Shown: positions 51,608-61,235 of the stretch, piece after piece
Layout of the letters: each line of letters begins with the position of its first letter
Position numbering within the stretch: position 1 is the stretch's first letter
Assembly: GCA_016712675.1 (NCBI GenBank)
Contig: JADJQR010000001.1
Coordinates: 496,001-560,000, forward strand
From: a bacterium
GTDB lineage: Bacteria; Krumholzibacteriota; Krumholzibacteriia; LZORAL124-64-63
Reading direction: 5' to 3'
Length of the DNA: 64,000 bases
Program-made: the position numbers and the translations under genes
Notes under the pieces: generated by a model
The model's database searches: none
What the model was told of the DNA's origin: nothing
What the model saw: only the letters and a program-made list of their open reading frames with translations

Positions 51608-52993
51608 GTGGTCTCCAGCTGCCTGGCGAGAGCCGCCTGCCTTGCTCTTTGCCTGTGCCTTCCGGCTGCCGCGCAGGCCTGCTCGGCCTTCGCCACCGCG
51701 GACTCCGCCGAGGTTCTCCTGGCCAAGAACTTCGACTGGAACTTCGACGGCGGGTACCTGGTCAAGAGCCCGCGGGCGGTGGCGCGCCGCGCCCTGCCGC
51801 TGTACGGCGGTGAGCCGGCGGCCTGGACCGCGCGCCACGGCAGCCTGACCTTCACCCAGTACGGGTGCGGCCTGCCCTACGGCGGGATCAACGAGCCGGG
51901 CCTGACGATCGAGATGCTGTGGCTGGACGAGACCGTCTACCCGTCCGCGGCCCCGCGGACGATCGGCGAGCTGGAATGGATCCAGTACCACCTGGACACC
52001 TGTGCGTCGGTGGCCGAGGTCCTGGCCGGGGTGGACTCCTTCACGATTGCGCCGATCGGGGGCAAGATCCACTACCTCCTGGCCGATGCGACCGGTGACC
52101 TGGCGCTGGTCGAGTACCTGGACGGGGCGCCGCGCGTCAGCCGCGCCGAAGGCTCGTCGCTGGTGTGCACGAACGACACGCGCCGCATCGCCGAACTGGC
52201 GTTCGCCGGGCTCCGCGCAAAGGAACTGAAGGGCAACACCTCGCGTGTCCGGTACGCTCGATTGAGGCGGGCGCTCGAGGAGGGCGGCGTCGTGCCCGGC
52301 GTGGAGGGCGCGTTCGCGGCGCTGGCGGAGGTCCAGGAACGCGGCGCCACCTACCGCACGCGCTGGACGGCGGTGTACGAACTGCGCAGCCGTCGACTCC
52401 ATGTCAGGCCGGACGGGGCGGCGGCCGCGTTCGCGATCGCGACCTCGGCCCTCGACTACGCCGAGGGCAGCGGCATCACCTATCTGGACCTGTTCGGACG
52501 CGGGGCAGCCGATCAGGAGTTTACAACGCTCACGAGCGGGGCGCAGGCGGCGCTGCTGGAACTGAACCTCCCGAAGGTCGGCCTGGCCGACCAGTTGGAG
52601 GCGATCGCCACCCACCTGCTCGATCCGTCGGCGTCATCGGTGCACGCACTCGCGGACCGGGGGACCCTGCGCATCCGCGTCACGACCGACACGCCGCGGG
52701 CGTTCGCGCGGGTCGCGGTGTTCGGCAGCCAGCGCGAGATCGAGTCCAGACGGTCCGCCCGCGCGGGATCGGTACTGCTGGACGCCGTCCAGCGCGAGTT
52801 CGCCTTCTACAACCTGCCGGCGGGACGCTATGCGGTGGGTGCCTTCCACGACCTCGACCAGGACGGACGCCCGGGCCGCGACGAGCCCCTGGCGTTCTTC
52901 CAGCGCGAGGCGGCTGGCGGCGACGTCGAGTTCGGGCGCGTGTCCTTCGACCTGGACCACACCGGGCGCACCGTCGAGATCGAGTTGCGCTGA
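51608..52993 (+). CDS. Secreted Ntn-type amidohydrolase (choloylglycine/penicillin V acylase family) with extra C-terminal domain
   Basis: A 461-residue protein started at GTG 51608 with GGAAGGAG upstream. The signal peptide ends in AQA, so cleavage exposes Cys25 as the N-terminal nucleophile (CSAFATADSAEVLLAKNFDW), the rule in this linear-amide C-N hydrolase family. Further family features: YGGINEPGLTIEMLWLDET and NDTRRIAELAF. After about residue 350 follows a DUF2141-like beta-sandwich (FAFYNLPAGRYAVGAFHDLDQDGRPG), an uncommon fusion. Possible substrates are N-acyl amides such as quorum signals, bile salts or penicillins; not determinable here. An SDR gene follows 20 bases later. Confidence 0.85.
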   Translation: MVSSCLARAACLALCLCLPAAAQACSAFATADSAEVLLAKNFDWNFDGGYLVKSPRAVARRALPLYGGEPAAWTARHGSLTFTQYGCGLPYGGINEPGLTIEMLWLDETVYPSAAPRTIGELEWIQYHLDTCASVAEVLAGVDSFTIAPIGGKIHYLLADATGDLALVEYLDGAPRVSRAEGSSLVCTNDTRRIAELAFAGLRAKELKGNTSRVRYARLRRALEEGGVVPGVEGAFAALAEVQERGATYRTRWTAVYELRSRRLHVRPDGAAAAFAIATSALDYAEGSGITYLDLFGRGAADQEFTTLTSGAQAALLELNLPKVGLADQLEAIATHLLDPSASSVHALADRGTLRIRVTTDTPRAFARVAVFGSQREIESRRSARAGSVLLDAVQREFAFYNLPAGRYAVGAFHDLDQDGRPGRDEPLAFFQREAAGGDVEFGRVSFDLDHTGRTVEIELR

Positions 52994-53013
52994 CGGGAAC
53001 CGAGGAGACCTGC

Positions 53014-54483
53014 GTGCCCGAGACCCCGCCCAGCACCACCCGGCCCCGGGTCCTGGTGACCGGTGCGACCGGCTACATCGGTGGCCGGTTGGCTCCGCTG
53101 CTGCATGCGCGCGGCTACCGCGTGCGGGCGATGGCGCGGCGTCAGCAGGCGCTCTCGGGGCGATTCACCGCGGGCATCGAGACCTGCGCCGGCGACGTGC
53201 TGGATCGCGAGAGCCTCACGGCGGCGCTGAGGGACGTGGACACGGCCTACTACCTGGTCCACTCGATGGGCGCCGATTCGTTCGAGGCGAACGACCGCCG
53301 GGGGGCGTTGAACTTCGGCGCCGCGGCGCGCGCGGCGGGCGTCGGGCGCATCGTCTACGTCGGCGGCCTCGGGCGCGCCGACGAGGCGCTGTCGCCCCAC
53401 CTGCGCAGCCGCCACGAGGTGGGTCGCCTGCTGGGCCAGGCGGGGGTGCCGGTGCTCGAGCTGCGCGCCTCGATCGTGATCGGCTCGGGCAGCCTTTCGT
53501 TCGAGATGATCCGCTCGCTGACCGAGCGCCTGCCGGTGATGATCACGCCGCGCTGGGTGCACGTGCAAGCGCAACCGATCGCCATCGATGACCTGCTCGA
53601 CTACCTGGAAGAGGCGGTGCGCATCCCGGCCGACCGGTGCCGGATCTACGAGGTGGGCGGCGCCGACCGCGTCAGCTACGCGGACATCATGGTCGAGTAC
53701 GCGCGCCAGCGCGGGCTGCCCCTGCGGATGCTGCCGGTGCCCGTGCTGACGCCGTACCTGTCCAGCCTGTGGCTGGGCCTGGTGACCCCTCTCTATGCGC
53801 GCGTCGGGCGCAAGCTCATCGAGAGCATCATCCACCCCACCGTCGTCGACGACCCGGCGGCCCTGGCGGCCTACGCGGTACGGCCGGTGGGCATGGCCGA
53901 GGCCGTGCGGCGGGCGCTGGCGCGCGAGGACCGCGAGTTCGCGCAGACGCGCTGGTCGGACGCCCTCTCGTCGGCCGGCGAGCCCCGCGCCTGGGGCGGC
54001 GTGCGCTTCGGGATGCGGCTGGTCGACTCGCGGCGCGTGCGCGTGCCGGTCCCGCCGCGGGCGGCCTTCCGGCCGATCGCCGCGATCGGCGGCGCGACCG
54101 GCTGGTACTGCTGCAACGCACTGTGGCGGCTGCGGGCGGCCCTCGACCTCCTGGCCGGCGGCGTCGGTTTCCGGCGCGGGCGGCCGCATCCGCTGGAACT
54201 GCACGTCGGCGACGCGGTCGACTTCTGGCGCGTCGAGGCGATCGAGCCAGGGCGTCGCCTGCGCCTGGCCGCGGAGATGAAGGTGCCGGGGCGGGCGTGG
54301 CTCGAGTTCGCGGTCGAGTCCGACGGTGACGGCTCCTGGATCAGGCAGACGGCCGTGTTCGATCCGCTGGGCTGGCTCGGCCGCGCCTACTGGTATGCGC
54401 TCTATCCCGTGCACCAGGTGGTCTTCGCCGGCATGCTGCGACGCATCGCCCGCGCGGCGCAACTGCCCGCAGGGACGAGCTGA
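53014..54483 (+). CDS. SDR-type NAD(P)-binding protein with DUF2867
   Basis: A 489-residue protein. Extended-SDR N-terminus: VLVTGATGYIGGRLAPLLHARG (residues of about 14-35) is the NAD(P) loop, with DVDTAYYLVHSMGADSFEANDR near residue 73. The C-terminal 150 residues form a DUF2867/SRPBCC-like domain (DAVDFWRVEAIEPGRRLRLAAE, PLGWLGRAYWYALYPVH). The canonical Tyr-x-x-x-Lys is absent, so it may bind cofactor without classical SDR catalysis. The GTG at 53014 follows GAGGAGA. Co-directional with the amidohydrolase, 20 bases apart. Confidence 0.88.
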   Translation: MPETPPSTTRPRVLVTGATGYIGGRLAPLLHARGYRVRAMARRQQALSGRFTAGIETCAGDVLDRESLTAALRDVDTAYYLVHSMGADSFEANDRRGALNFGAAARAAGVGRIVYVGGLGRADEALSPHLRSRHEVGRLLGQAGVPVLELRASIVIGSGSLSFEMIRSLTERLPVMITPRWVHVQAQPIAIDDLLDYLEEAVRIPADRCRIYEVGGADRVSYADIMVEYARQRGLPLRMLPVPVLTPYLSSLWLGLVTPLYARVGRKLIESIIHPTVVDDPAALAAYAVRPVGMAEAVRRALAREDREFAQTRWSDALSSAGEPRAWGGVRFGMRLVDSRRVRVPVPPRAAFRPIAAIGGATGWYCCNALWRLRAALDLLAGGVGFRRGRPHPLELHVGDAVDFWRVEAIEPGRRLRLAAEMKVPGRAWLEFAVESDGDGSWIRQTAVFDPLGWLGRAYWYALYPVHQVVFAGMLRRIARAAQLPAGTS

Positions 54484-54581
54484 GGGAAGCTGCTCCCAAC
54501 CATGGTGGTGTGGGAGCACACCTGTGACCTGGACTGCCGGAGCCGGCGTGCCGGTTCCGCAACCACCGAGGGAGCCTGCTC

Positions 54582-55250
54582 ATGAAAGTCCTCGTTGTCT
54601 GCTGGCATCCCGAGCCGCAGAGCTTCAACGGCGCGATGTTCCGCACGGCCTGCGAGACGCTGGCCGCCGCAGGGCACGACGTCGTGACTTCCGACCTGCA
54701 TGCCATGGGCTTCGATCCCGTGTCCGGCAGGCACAGTTTCACGACGGTCAAGGATGCGGCCTACTTCAAGCCGCAGGTCGAGGAGATGCACGCCACCGAG
54801 CAGGACGGGTTCTCGGCGGAGATCGAGGCCGAGATGAGGAAGATCGAGTCGTGCGACCTGATGATCTGGCAGTTCCCGCTGTGGTGGTTCGGGCTGCCGG
54901 CCGCCCTCAAGGGCTGGGTCGACCGCGTCTTCGCGATGGGGCGCCTCTACGGCGGCGGCCGGATCTACGAGACCGGCACCTGCCGGGGCAAGCGCGCACT
55001 GCTGTCGCTGACCACCGGCGGCCCGGAAGAGGCCTACCGCAAGGGCGCCTTCAACGGGGATATCGCCGGGATCCTGCGCCCGATCCAGCGGGGCATGCTG
55101 CAGTTCGTCGGCTTCGACGTGCTGGCGCCCCAGATTGTGTACGGCCCCGTGCGCCTGACGGACGAGCAGCGGCAGCAGCACCTGGCGGACTATGCCGCAC
55201 GCCTGCGGCAGATCGGGAACGAGGCACCGATCGAGGTCGGTATCTACTGA
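54582..55250 (+). CDS. NAD(P)H quinone reductase, flavodoxin-like fold
   Basis: A 222-residue FMN/FAD enzyme of the NQO1/KefF/MdaB family. The start is a phosphate-binding loop after strand 1 (VLVVCWHPEPQSFNGAM). IWQFPLWWFGLPAALKGWVDRVF is the diagnostic flavodoxin_2 block, and ALLSLTTGGPEEAY covers the third flavin contact. GAGGGAG precedes the ATG. It would carry out two-electron reduction of quinones, protecting against redox stress; exact substrate unknown. Confidence 0.92.
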   Translation: MKVLVVCWHPEPQSFNGAMFRTACETLAAAGHDVVTSDLHAMGFDPVSGRHSFTTVKDAAYFKPQVEEMHATEQDGFSAEIEAEMRKIESCDLMIWQFPLWWFGLPAALKGWVDRVFAMGRLYGGGRIYETGTCRGKRALLSLTTGGPEEAYRKGAFNGDIAGILRPIQRGMLQFVGFDVLAPQIVYGPVRLTDEQRQQHLADYAARLRQIGNEAPIEVGIY

Positions 55251-55395
55251 GTGCCGGGGCCGGGTGCTGCGCCGCCCCGTCCGTTTCGGTCGCGACGGAC
55301 CGCCGTCGCGACTACGCACCTGATTATTGCCGCCGGATGTGCTTTCTTGGCCTGAGTTCCCGCCCGTGGACCCTCGCCGCAGTCCGGAGTGCCCC

Positions 55396-57180
55396 ATGAC
55401 CCACCCGCCCGAGGGCTTCGCGGCCCTGGACCTTGCCGCCCCCCTGCTCAAGGCCGTCACCGAGCTGGGCTACGAGGCGGCCCTGCCGATCCAGGCCGCC
55501 TGCATCCCGCCGCTGCTGGCCGGTCGCGACGTGCTGGGGCTGGCGCAGACCGGGACCGGCAAGACAGGCGCCTTCGCGCTGCCGCTGCTGTCGCGGCTCG
55601 ACCTGCAGGTGCGGGCGCCCCAGGTGCTGGTGCTGACGCCGACGCGCGAGCTGGCCATCCAGGTGGCCGAGGCCTTCCAGGCCTACGCGCGCCACCTGAA
55701 GGACTTCCATGTGCTGCCGGTGTACGGCGGCCAGAGCTACGCCTTCCAGTTCAACCAGCTGCGGCGGGGGCCGCACGTCGTCGTGGGCACGCCCGGGCGC
55801 GTGCAGGACCACCTGGACCGCGGCACGCTCGACCTGGGCCAGGTCACGTGCGTGGTGCTGGACGAGGCCGACGAGATGCTGCGGATGGGCTTCGTCGAGG
55901 CCGTCGAGTCGATCCTCGCCAGCACGCCCGACCAGCGCCAGATGGCCCTGTTCTCGGCCACCATGCCGCCGCCGATCCGGCGCATCTGCAAGAAGCACCT
56001 GAAGGACCCGGTGGAGATCCGCATCGAGACCAGGACGGTGACCGCCGAGAACATCGAGCAGGTGTACCTGGTGGTGCCACCGCCGGCCAAGTTCGCGGCC
56101 CTGGTCCGCGTCCTGGAGACCGAGTCCTACGACGGCGTCATCATCTTCGCGCGCACGCGGCTGGCCACCACCGACCTGGCCGAGAAGCTGTCGGCACGCG
56201 GCTACGACGTGGCAGCGCTGAGCGGCGAAGTGACGCAGGTCGCGCGCGAGCGCATCGTCAAGCGCCTCAAGAGCGGCAAGCTCGACATGATCGTGGCGAC
56301 CGACGTGGCCGCGCGCGGGCTGGATGTCGAGCGCATCTCGCTGGTGATCAACTACGACATCCCCGGCGACTCGGAGGCATACGTGCACCGCATCGGGCGC
56401 ACCGGCCGCGTGGGGCGCTACGGCAAGGCGATCCTCTTCGCCAGCCCGCGCGAGCGGCACCTGCTGGCGTCCATCGAGCGCCTGACGCGGCAGCCGCTGC
56501 AGCGCATGGACATGCCCAGCCACGACGACGTCACGCGCAGGCGTGTGGATCGGTTCCGCGACGAACTGGCCGCGCTGATGGCGAGCCGTTCCCTGTCCTT
56601 CTTCGAGGACCTCGGCACCGAGCTCATGGAGTTGCTGAAGATCGACGCGCTGCAGCTGGCCGCCGGCGCGCTGTGCTACGCCCAGAAGGACCAGCCGCTC
56701 GAGGCCGAGCACAGCGACACCCTGGCCGAGGCCCGCTGGGACGAGCCGCGCCCCGCTGCGCGCGGACGTGAACGCGAGCCCGAACGCGGGCGCGCCGCCG
56801 CGCCCGGCCGTCACGGCCGCAACATGGTCCTCTACCGCATCGACGCGGGCAGCGCCGACGGCGTGGAGGTGCGCAACATTGTCGGGGCCGTCACCAACGA
56901 GAGCGGGCTGCGCAACCGCGCCATCGGCCAGATCCGCATCCACCCCGACCATTCCACGATCGAGCTGCCGGACGACCTGCCGGCGGCGATGATCGAGCAC
57001 CTCAAGCGGGTCTTCGTCGGCGGCAAGGCCATGAAGCTGGCGGCCGTTGCCGGTGACAAGGGCGGCCTGGCCGCCGAGGCCGGCCGGGCGCGACCCGCCC
57101 GGCCGAAGCCCGGGAAGCCGGCAAAGCCCGCGAAGCCCGCGAAACCGGCCGGCAAGCCGAAGCGCGGCCGCGGCCGCTGA
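55396..57180 (+). CDS. DEAD-box RNA helicase with DbpA-type C-terminal domain
   Basis: A 594-residue helicase. Motifs in order: Q motif ALPIQAACIPPLL, AQTGTGKT (Walker A, residues 50-57), PTRELAIQ, TPGRV, VLDEADEML (DEAD), SATMP, then ARGLDVERI and HRIGRTGRVGR of the second domain. A DbpA-like RNA-binding domain lies near residues 470-550 (VLYRIDAGSADGVEVRNIVGAVTNESGL, about 80 residues). A Lys/Pro/Ala tail (KPAKPAKPAKPA, then GRGR) ends it. This is the DeaD/CsdA kind used in ribosome assembly and cold adaptation. The ATG at 55396 has GGAG upstream; the frame from 55327 adds an unconserved leader. Confidence 0.95.
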   Translation: MTHPPEGFAALDLAAPLLKAVTELGYEAALPIQAACIPPLLAGRDVLGLAQTGTGKTGAFALPLLSRLDLQVRAPQVLVLTPTRELAIQVAEAFQAYARHLKDFHVLPVYGGQSYAFQFNQLRRGPHVVVGTPGRVQDHLDRGTLDLGQVTCVVLDEADEMLRMGFVEAVESILASTPDQRQMALFSATMPPPIRRICKKHLKDPVEIRIETRTVTAENIEQVYLVVPPPAKFAALVRVLETESYDGVIIFARTRLATTDLAEKLSARGYDVAALSGEVTQVARERIVKRLKSGKLDMIVATDVAARGLDVERISLVINYDIPGDSEAYVHRIGRTGRVGRYGKAILFASPRERHLLASIERLTRQPLQRMDMPSHDDVTRRRVDRFRDELAALMASRSLSFFEDLGTELMELLKIDALQLAAGALCYAQKDQPLEAEHSDTLAEARWDEPRPAARGREREPERGRAAAPGRHGRNMVLYRIDAGSADGVEVRNIVGAVTNESGLRNRAIGQIRIHPDHSTIELPDDLPAAMIEHLKRVFVGGKAMKLAAVAGDKGGLAAEAGRARPARPKPGKPAKPAKPAKPAGKPKRGRGR

Positions 57181-57338
57181 TCGCCGCCGCGGCCGTTGCC
57201 CCCCAGGGTGGGTGTCCCTATCCTGTGGCGCGCCCGGCCGGGAACCCCGCACGCCTTGGCGGTGTTTTCGGCGGGATGCTGCGGCTCCGGGAACGCATAG
57301 TCCCCTGATCACCCGACCCCGGGAAAGGACGACCGTTC

Positions 57339-58052
57339 ATGATCTTCGATCCCCTGTACATGGCCGTCATCGGCGTGGGTATGGTGCTGTCGCTGTGGGC
57401 CAGCGCCAAGACCAAGGGCACGTTCCAGAAGTTCAGCCGGCAGGCGACGCGCCGCGGGCTGACCGGCGCCCAGGTCGCCCAGGCGATCCTGCGCGACAAC
57501 GGCATCACGAACGTGCGCGTCGAGCCGGTCGCCGGCTCCCTGACCGACCACTACGATCCCCGCAACCGGACCCTGCGCCTGAGCGAGAGCGTGTACGGCA
57601 GCAACTCGATGGCGGCAGCCGGCGTCGCGGCGCACGAGGTGGGTCATGCGATCCAGCATGCGCAGGCCTACGGTCCCCTGCAGTTCCGCTCGCTCTGGGT
57701 CCCGGTGGCCGGCTTCGGCAGCGGCCTGAGCATGATCATCATCATGGCGGCCATGTTCCTGGGCGGTGCGGCCACCGTGATGGGCCACACGGCCGCCGTC
57801 ATCGGCGTGGCGCTGTTCGCCACCACGACGCTCTTCACGCTGGTCACCCTGCCCGTGGAGTTCGACGCGAGCCGGCGGGCCCTGGCCAGCCTGGAGCGCG
57901 GAGGCTACATGGCGCCGGACGAGCTGAAGGGCGCCAGGAGCGTGCTCGACGCCGCGGCGCTGACCTACGTCGCGGCCGCCGTGACCTCGATCCTCACGCT
58001 GGTGTACTTCGCGTTCCGGCTCGGGCTGCTGGGCGGGCGGCGGCAGGACTAG
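57339..58052 (+). CDS. Membrane zinc metallopeptidase of the YugP type
   Basis: A 237-residue membrane peptidase. The zinc-binding HEVGH (residues 99-103) lies in AAAGVAAHEVGHAIQHAQAY, and about five hydrophobic segments flank it (FDPLYMAVIGVGMVLSLW, LSMIIIMAAMFLG, AAVIGVALFATTTLFTLVTL, VAAAVTSILTLVYFAF). VEFDASRRALASLERGG supplies the conserved Glu/Arg part of the family. GGAAAGGACG precedes the ATG. Function unknown; co-directional with the helicase after 158 bases. Confidence 0.92.
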   Translation: MIFDPLYMAVIGVGMVLSLWASAKTKGTFQKFSRQATRRGLTGAQVAQAILRDNGITNVRVEPVAGSLTDHYDPRNRTLRLSESVYGSNSMAAAGVAAHEVGHAIQHAQAYGPLQFRSLWVPVAGFGSGLSMIIIMAAMFLGGAATVMGHTAAVIGVALFATTTLFTLVTLPVEFDASRRALASLERGGYMAPDELKGARSVLDAAALTYVAAAVTSILTLVYFAFRLGLLGGRRQD

Positions 58053-58149
58053 GGACGCCGGGCCGCGCCGGCGGTCGCCGGCGTGGCGGTGTTCGCTTCG
58101 ACATCCCCGATCGTATGACTCCCCGATAGCACGAAGACGCGCGGCGCCG

Positions 58150-58176
58150 GCCGCCGGCCCGCGGGGGGCCGGCGGC
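58150..58176 (+). terminator. GC-rich hairpin after the YugP gene
   Basis: GCCGCCGGCCC (58150-58160) pairs with GGGCCGGCGGC (58166-58176) around a 5-base loop, about 100 bases after the stop. There is no T-run, so it may be a Rho-assisted or weak terminator. Confidence 0.45.
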
Positions 58177-58213
58177 GGCCCGGCCATCATCCTGTGCGAC
58201 CGAGGGGGAGACC

Positions 58214-61024
58214 ATGAACTGGCGCAAGACTGCTGCCGCGACCCTGGCCCTGGCGCTTGCCGCCGCTGCGGCGCTGCTGCCGCTGCCGGCGGCCGCCCAG
58301 TGCGAGGCCTGGATCCGGGGCCCAATGGACGACGGCACCCTGCCGAACGGCTCGGACGGCTACATCTACGACTCCATCAACTGGGACCCGGACGGCGCCG
58401 GGCCGCTGCAGGAGCGGCTGGTGGTGGCGGGCAACTTCAACGCGATCGGCGGCGTGGCCGCGAACAACGTGGCGCAGTACGACCCGTCGACGGCGCAGTG
58501 GCTGCCGTTCGGCAACGGCATCGCCCGGACCGTCTATTGCCTGGTCGTGTTCAACGGCCAGGTCGTGGCCGGCTGCGACGGCGACAACAACGAGGGCACG
58601 TTCGACGAGACCGTGCAGCGTTGGACGGGTTCCGCTTGGGAATACCTCTCGGCCACCAACACGGGCAACGTGCGCGACATGATCGTGTACAACGGGTCGC
58701 TCTATATCGCCGGCACCTTCATCACGCAGTTCGTGATTCCCGGCAGCGACCCGGCGCACTACCTCGCACGCTGGGTACCAGGCTCGGTCAAGTGGGAGGA
58801 CGTGAACCAGGCCGACTTCGGCTCCCAGACGAACACCGCGGTGCGGGCCTTGGCCGAGTACAACGGCGATTTGTACGCGGCCGGCTGGAAGGCCAGCACC
58901 GGGAGCGGTACCGGCAGCGCCATCCACATCACCCACGGGAACGGCGCCGGGCTCTGGACGACCATCACCGACGGCACCGATCCCGGCGGCATCTACGACC
59001 TTGACGTGTTCGGGGGCGAGCTGCTGATCGCCGGCGGGTTCCTGGAGATCAACGGCGTCACCTGCAACGGTTTCGCCGGCTGGAACGGGAGTTCGTTTCA
59101 TGCCTTCCAGGGCGGCGTGAGCAACCCCTCGGGGGGCCATACCGTCTGGAGCATCGTCATCCACGAGGGCATCTGCATCGGCGGCGACTTCACCAGTGCC
59201 GGCGGCACCACAGTCAACCGCGTGGCCTTCTGGCCGCCGGGGGGCTCGGCCTGGCAGGCGCGGGGTACCGGCATCGACGACACGGTCTACGACCTGACGT
59301 CGTACCGCGGCGAGCTCATCGCCGTGGGCTCCTTCGCCAACGCCGGCGTGCCGGCGAACGACATCGCGCACTGGAACGGCACCAGCTGGGCGGCCTTCGG
59401 CGGCGGCACCGCGAATTATGTGCTGGCCTACGCCTCCTACAACGGGCGGCTGGTGGCGGGCGGCTCGTTCGCGCAGCCGACGCAGTCGCTGGGCGCGGCC
59501 AACAACATCGCCGGCTGGAGCGGCGGTTCGCTGTCTGCGTTCGGCACCGGCATGAACAACGTCGTCTACGCGCTGGAGTCGTTCAAGTACCCCGGCATCA
59601 ACGGATCCTACGAGCTGATCGCCGGCGGCATCTTCACGACCGCCGGCGGCGTCGGCGCACTGCGCATCGCCCGCTGGCGCGAGTCCCCGTTCGGCGGCTT
59701 CCCGCCGCCGGCCTGGGAGCCCATGGGGGCGGGCTTCAACTTCAACGTCTACGCCATCGAGCGCATGGGTGGCGTCACGTACGCCGGCGGCAACTTCACA
59801 TCCTCGGGCGCCACTGCGGTCTCACGCATCGCGCGTTGGAACGAGACGACCGACGTCTGGGAGAACCTCACGGGCCTCGGTGGCATGAACGGCACCGTGT
59901 ATGCCCTGAAGGAGTTCAACGGTTCGCTGTACGCCGGCGGCTCGTTCACCACGGCGGGCGGCAGTTCCACCGGTGGCCTGGCCCGCTGGACGGGCACGAG
60001 CTGGGTGCAGGTCGGCGGCTTCTTCCAGGGCACGGTCTACGCCCTGGAGGTCTTCAACGGCAGCCTGATCATCGGCGGGCAGTTCCCGGGCCTGGCCGGC
60101 GGCGCGAACATCGCGCTCTGGGACGGCGCCAACTACCACAACCTGGGTTCCGGAGGCACGAACTCGGTCGGCGTGCGCGCGCTGAAGACCAACGGCTTGC
60201 GGCTCTACGCGGCGGGTGCGTTCACCGCCGTCGGCGGCGTCAGCGCGAACAACGTGGCCTGGTGGGACGGCGCCGCCTGGCACGACGCGAACGGCGGCGC
60301 CAACAACGTGGTCTGGGCGCTGGGCACGATGTACAACGAAGTGCATGTGGGCGGCGAGTTCTCCAGCGTGCAGGGAGGCACCACGGCAACGCCGCGCTGG
60401 GCGCGTTACACAGAGACCGGCGTGCCTTGGATCTCGCTGAACCCGACGCCGTTCTCGCAGACGGTGAGTCCCGGCGCCACGGTCGTGTTCTCGGCCGCGG
60501 CCGGCGGCGGCTTCCCGGGACTGGCCTACCAGTGGACGCACAACGAGGTGCCGCTGGTCAACGGCACCGGTCCCTACGGCTCGACGATCAGCGGCGCCCA
60601 GACGCAGGTGCTGACCATCGCCGACGTCGCCTTCGCCGACCAGGGCGCCTACCGCCTGGTCGTGACCAACGGCTGCGGCAGCGTCACCAGCGGCGTCGGG
60701 ACGCTGTCGTTCCCGGCCACTTCGGACGTCGAGTCGCAGGCGCGCGTCAGCATCTTCCATTCGATCGGCCCCAACCCGAGCGGGGGCGAGTCGACGCTCT
60801 CGTTCTCCCTGGCCGACGCGGCCGAGGTCAGGTACTCGGTGTTCGACCTGCGCGGCCGCCGCGTGCGCCAGGTCGACCTGGGCCGGCTGCCCGCCGGACG
60901 CTTCGAGGCGCGCTGGGACACGCGCGATGATAGCGGCCGCCAGGTCGCGGCCGGCGTCTACTTCGTCAGCCTGGACCTGGGCGACAGGAGGCTGGGCGCC
61001 CGGAGGTTGACGATCGTGCGGTGA
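58214..61024 (+). CDS. Large secreted beta-propeller protein with Ig-like and sorting domains
   Basis: A 936-residue exported protein. The signal peptide ends at PAAAQ|C. Residues of about 40-720 consist of some fourteen to sixteen units with the pattern VYALEVFNGSLIIGGQF...GGVSANNVAWWDGAAW, in which A-x-G-x-F and W(N/D)G recur every 40-50 residues. These should form one or more beta-propellers. An Ig-like domain follows (SPGATVVFSAAAGGGFPGLAYQWTHN, about residues 755-840), and the FlgD-like sorting domain ends the protein (GPNPSGGESTLSFSL, VFDLRGRRVRQV, RWDTRDDSG, GVYFVSL). AGGGGGAG precedes the ATG. A binding or matrix protein; no enzymatic motif. Confidence 0.9.
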   Translation: MNWRKTAAATLALALAAAAALLPLPAAAQCEAWIRGPMDDGTLPNGSDGYIYDSINWDPDGAGPLQERLVVAGNFNAIGGVAANNVAQYDPSTAQWLPFGNGIARTVYCLVVFNGQVVAGCDGDNNEGTFDETVQRWTGSAWEYLSATNTGNVRDMIVYNGSLYIAGTFITQFVIPGSDPAHYLARWVPGSVKWEDVNQADFGSQTNTAVRALAEYNGDLYAAGWKASTGSGTGSAIHITHGNGAGLWTTITDGTDPGGIYDLDVFGGELLIAGGFLEINGVTCNGFAGWNGSSFHAFQGGVSNPSGGHTVWSIVIHEGICIGGDFTSAGGTTVNRVAFWPPGGSAWQARGTGIDDTVYDLTSYRGELIAVGSFANAGVPANDIAHWNGTSWAAFGGGTANYVLAYASYNGRLVAGGSFAQPTQSLGAANNIAGWSGGSLSAFGTGMNNVVYALESFKYPGINGSYELIAGGIFTTAGGVGALRIARWRESPFGGFPPPAWEPMGAGFNFNVYAIERMGGVTYAGGNFTSSGATAVSRIARWNETTDVWENLTGLGGMNGTVYALKEFNGSLYAGGSFTTAGGSSTGGLARWTGTSWVQVGGFFQGTVYALEVFNGSLIIGGQFPGLAGGANIALWDGANYHNLGSGGTNSVGVRALKTNGLRLYAAGAFTAVGGVSANNVAWWDGAAWHDANGGANNVVWALGTMYNEVHVGGEFSSVQGGTTATPRWARYTETGVPWISLNPTPFSQTVSPGATVVFSAAAGGGFPGLAYQWTHNEVPLVNGTGPYGSTISGAQTQVLTIADVAFADQGAYRLVVTNGCGSVTSGVGTLSFPATSDVESQARVSIFHSIGPNPSGGESTLSFSLADAAEVRYSVFDLRGRRVRQVDLGRLPAGRFEARWDTRDDSGRQVAAGVYFVSLDLGDRRLGARRLTIVR

Positions 61025-61179
61025 TCCTGCAGGTGACGGAAGTGTCCCGGCCGATGGCGGTTGTGGGACGCAACGGGTTGCGGCCGCGCCAGTTTCGGGT
61101 GCGGCCGCTTCCGTGCCTGCGGCAGGCGGGGCCGCCCGAATGCTCGTCCAAATCCATACCAATTGAATCCGCAATCGAA

Positions 61180-61185
61180 TATCAT
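61180..61185 (+). promoter_or_regulatory. Candidate -10 box TATCAT before the TPR-CHAT gene
   Basis: TATCAT lies 50 bases before the start, the same distance and hexamer as before the gene at 6579 and (minus strand) at 27898. No fitting -35 was found at 16-18 bases upstream. Confidence 0.35.
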
Positions 61186-61235
61186 GTCCCCTGAATACTC
61201 TGTCCGGGTGGGCTCCATATCGGGAGTAGGGTGCA

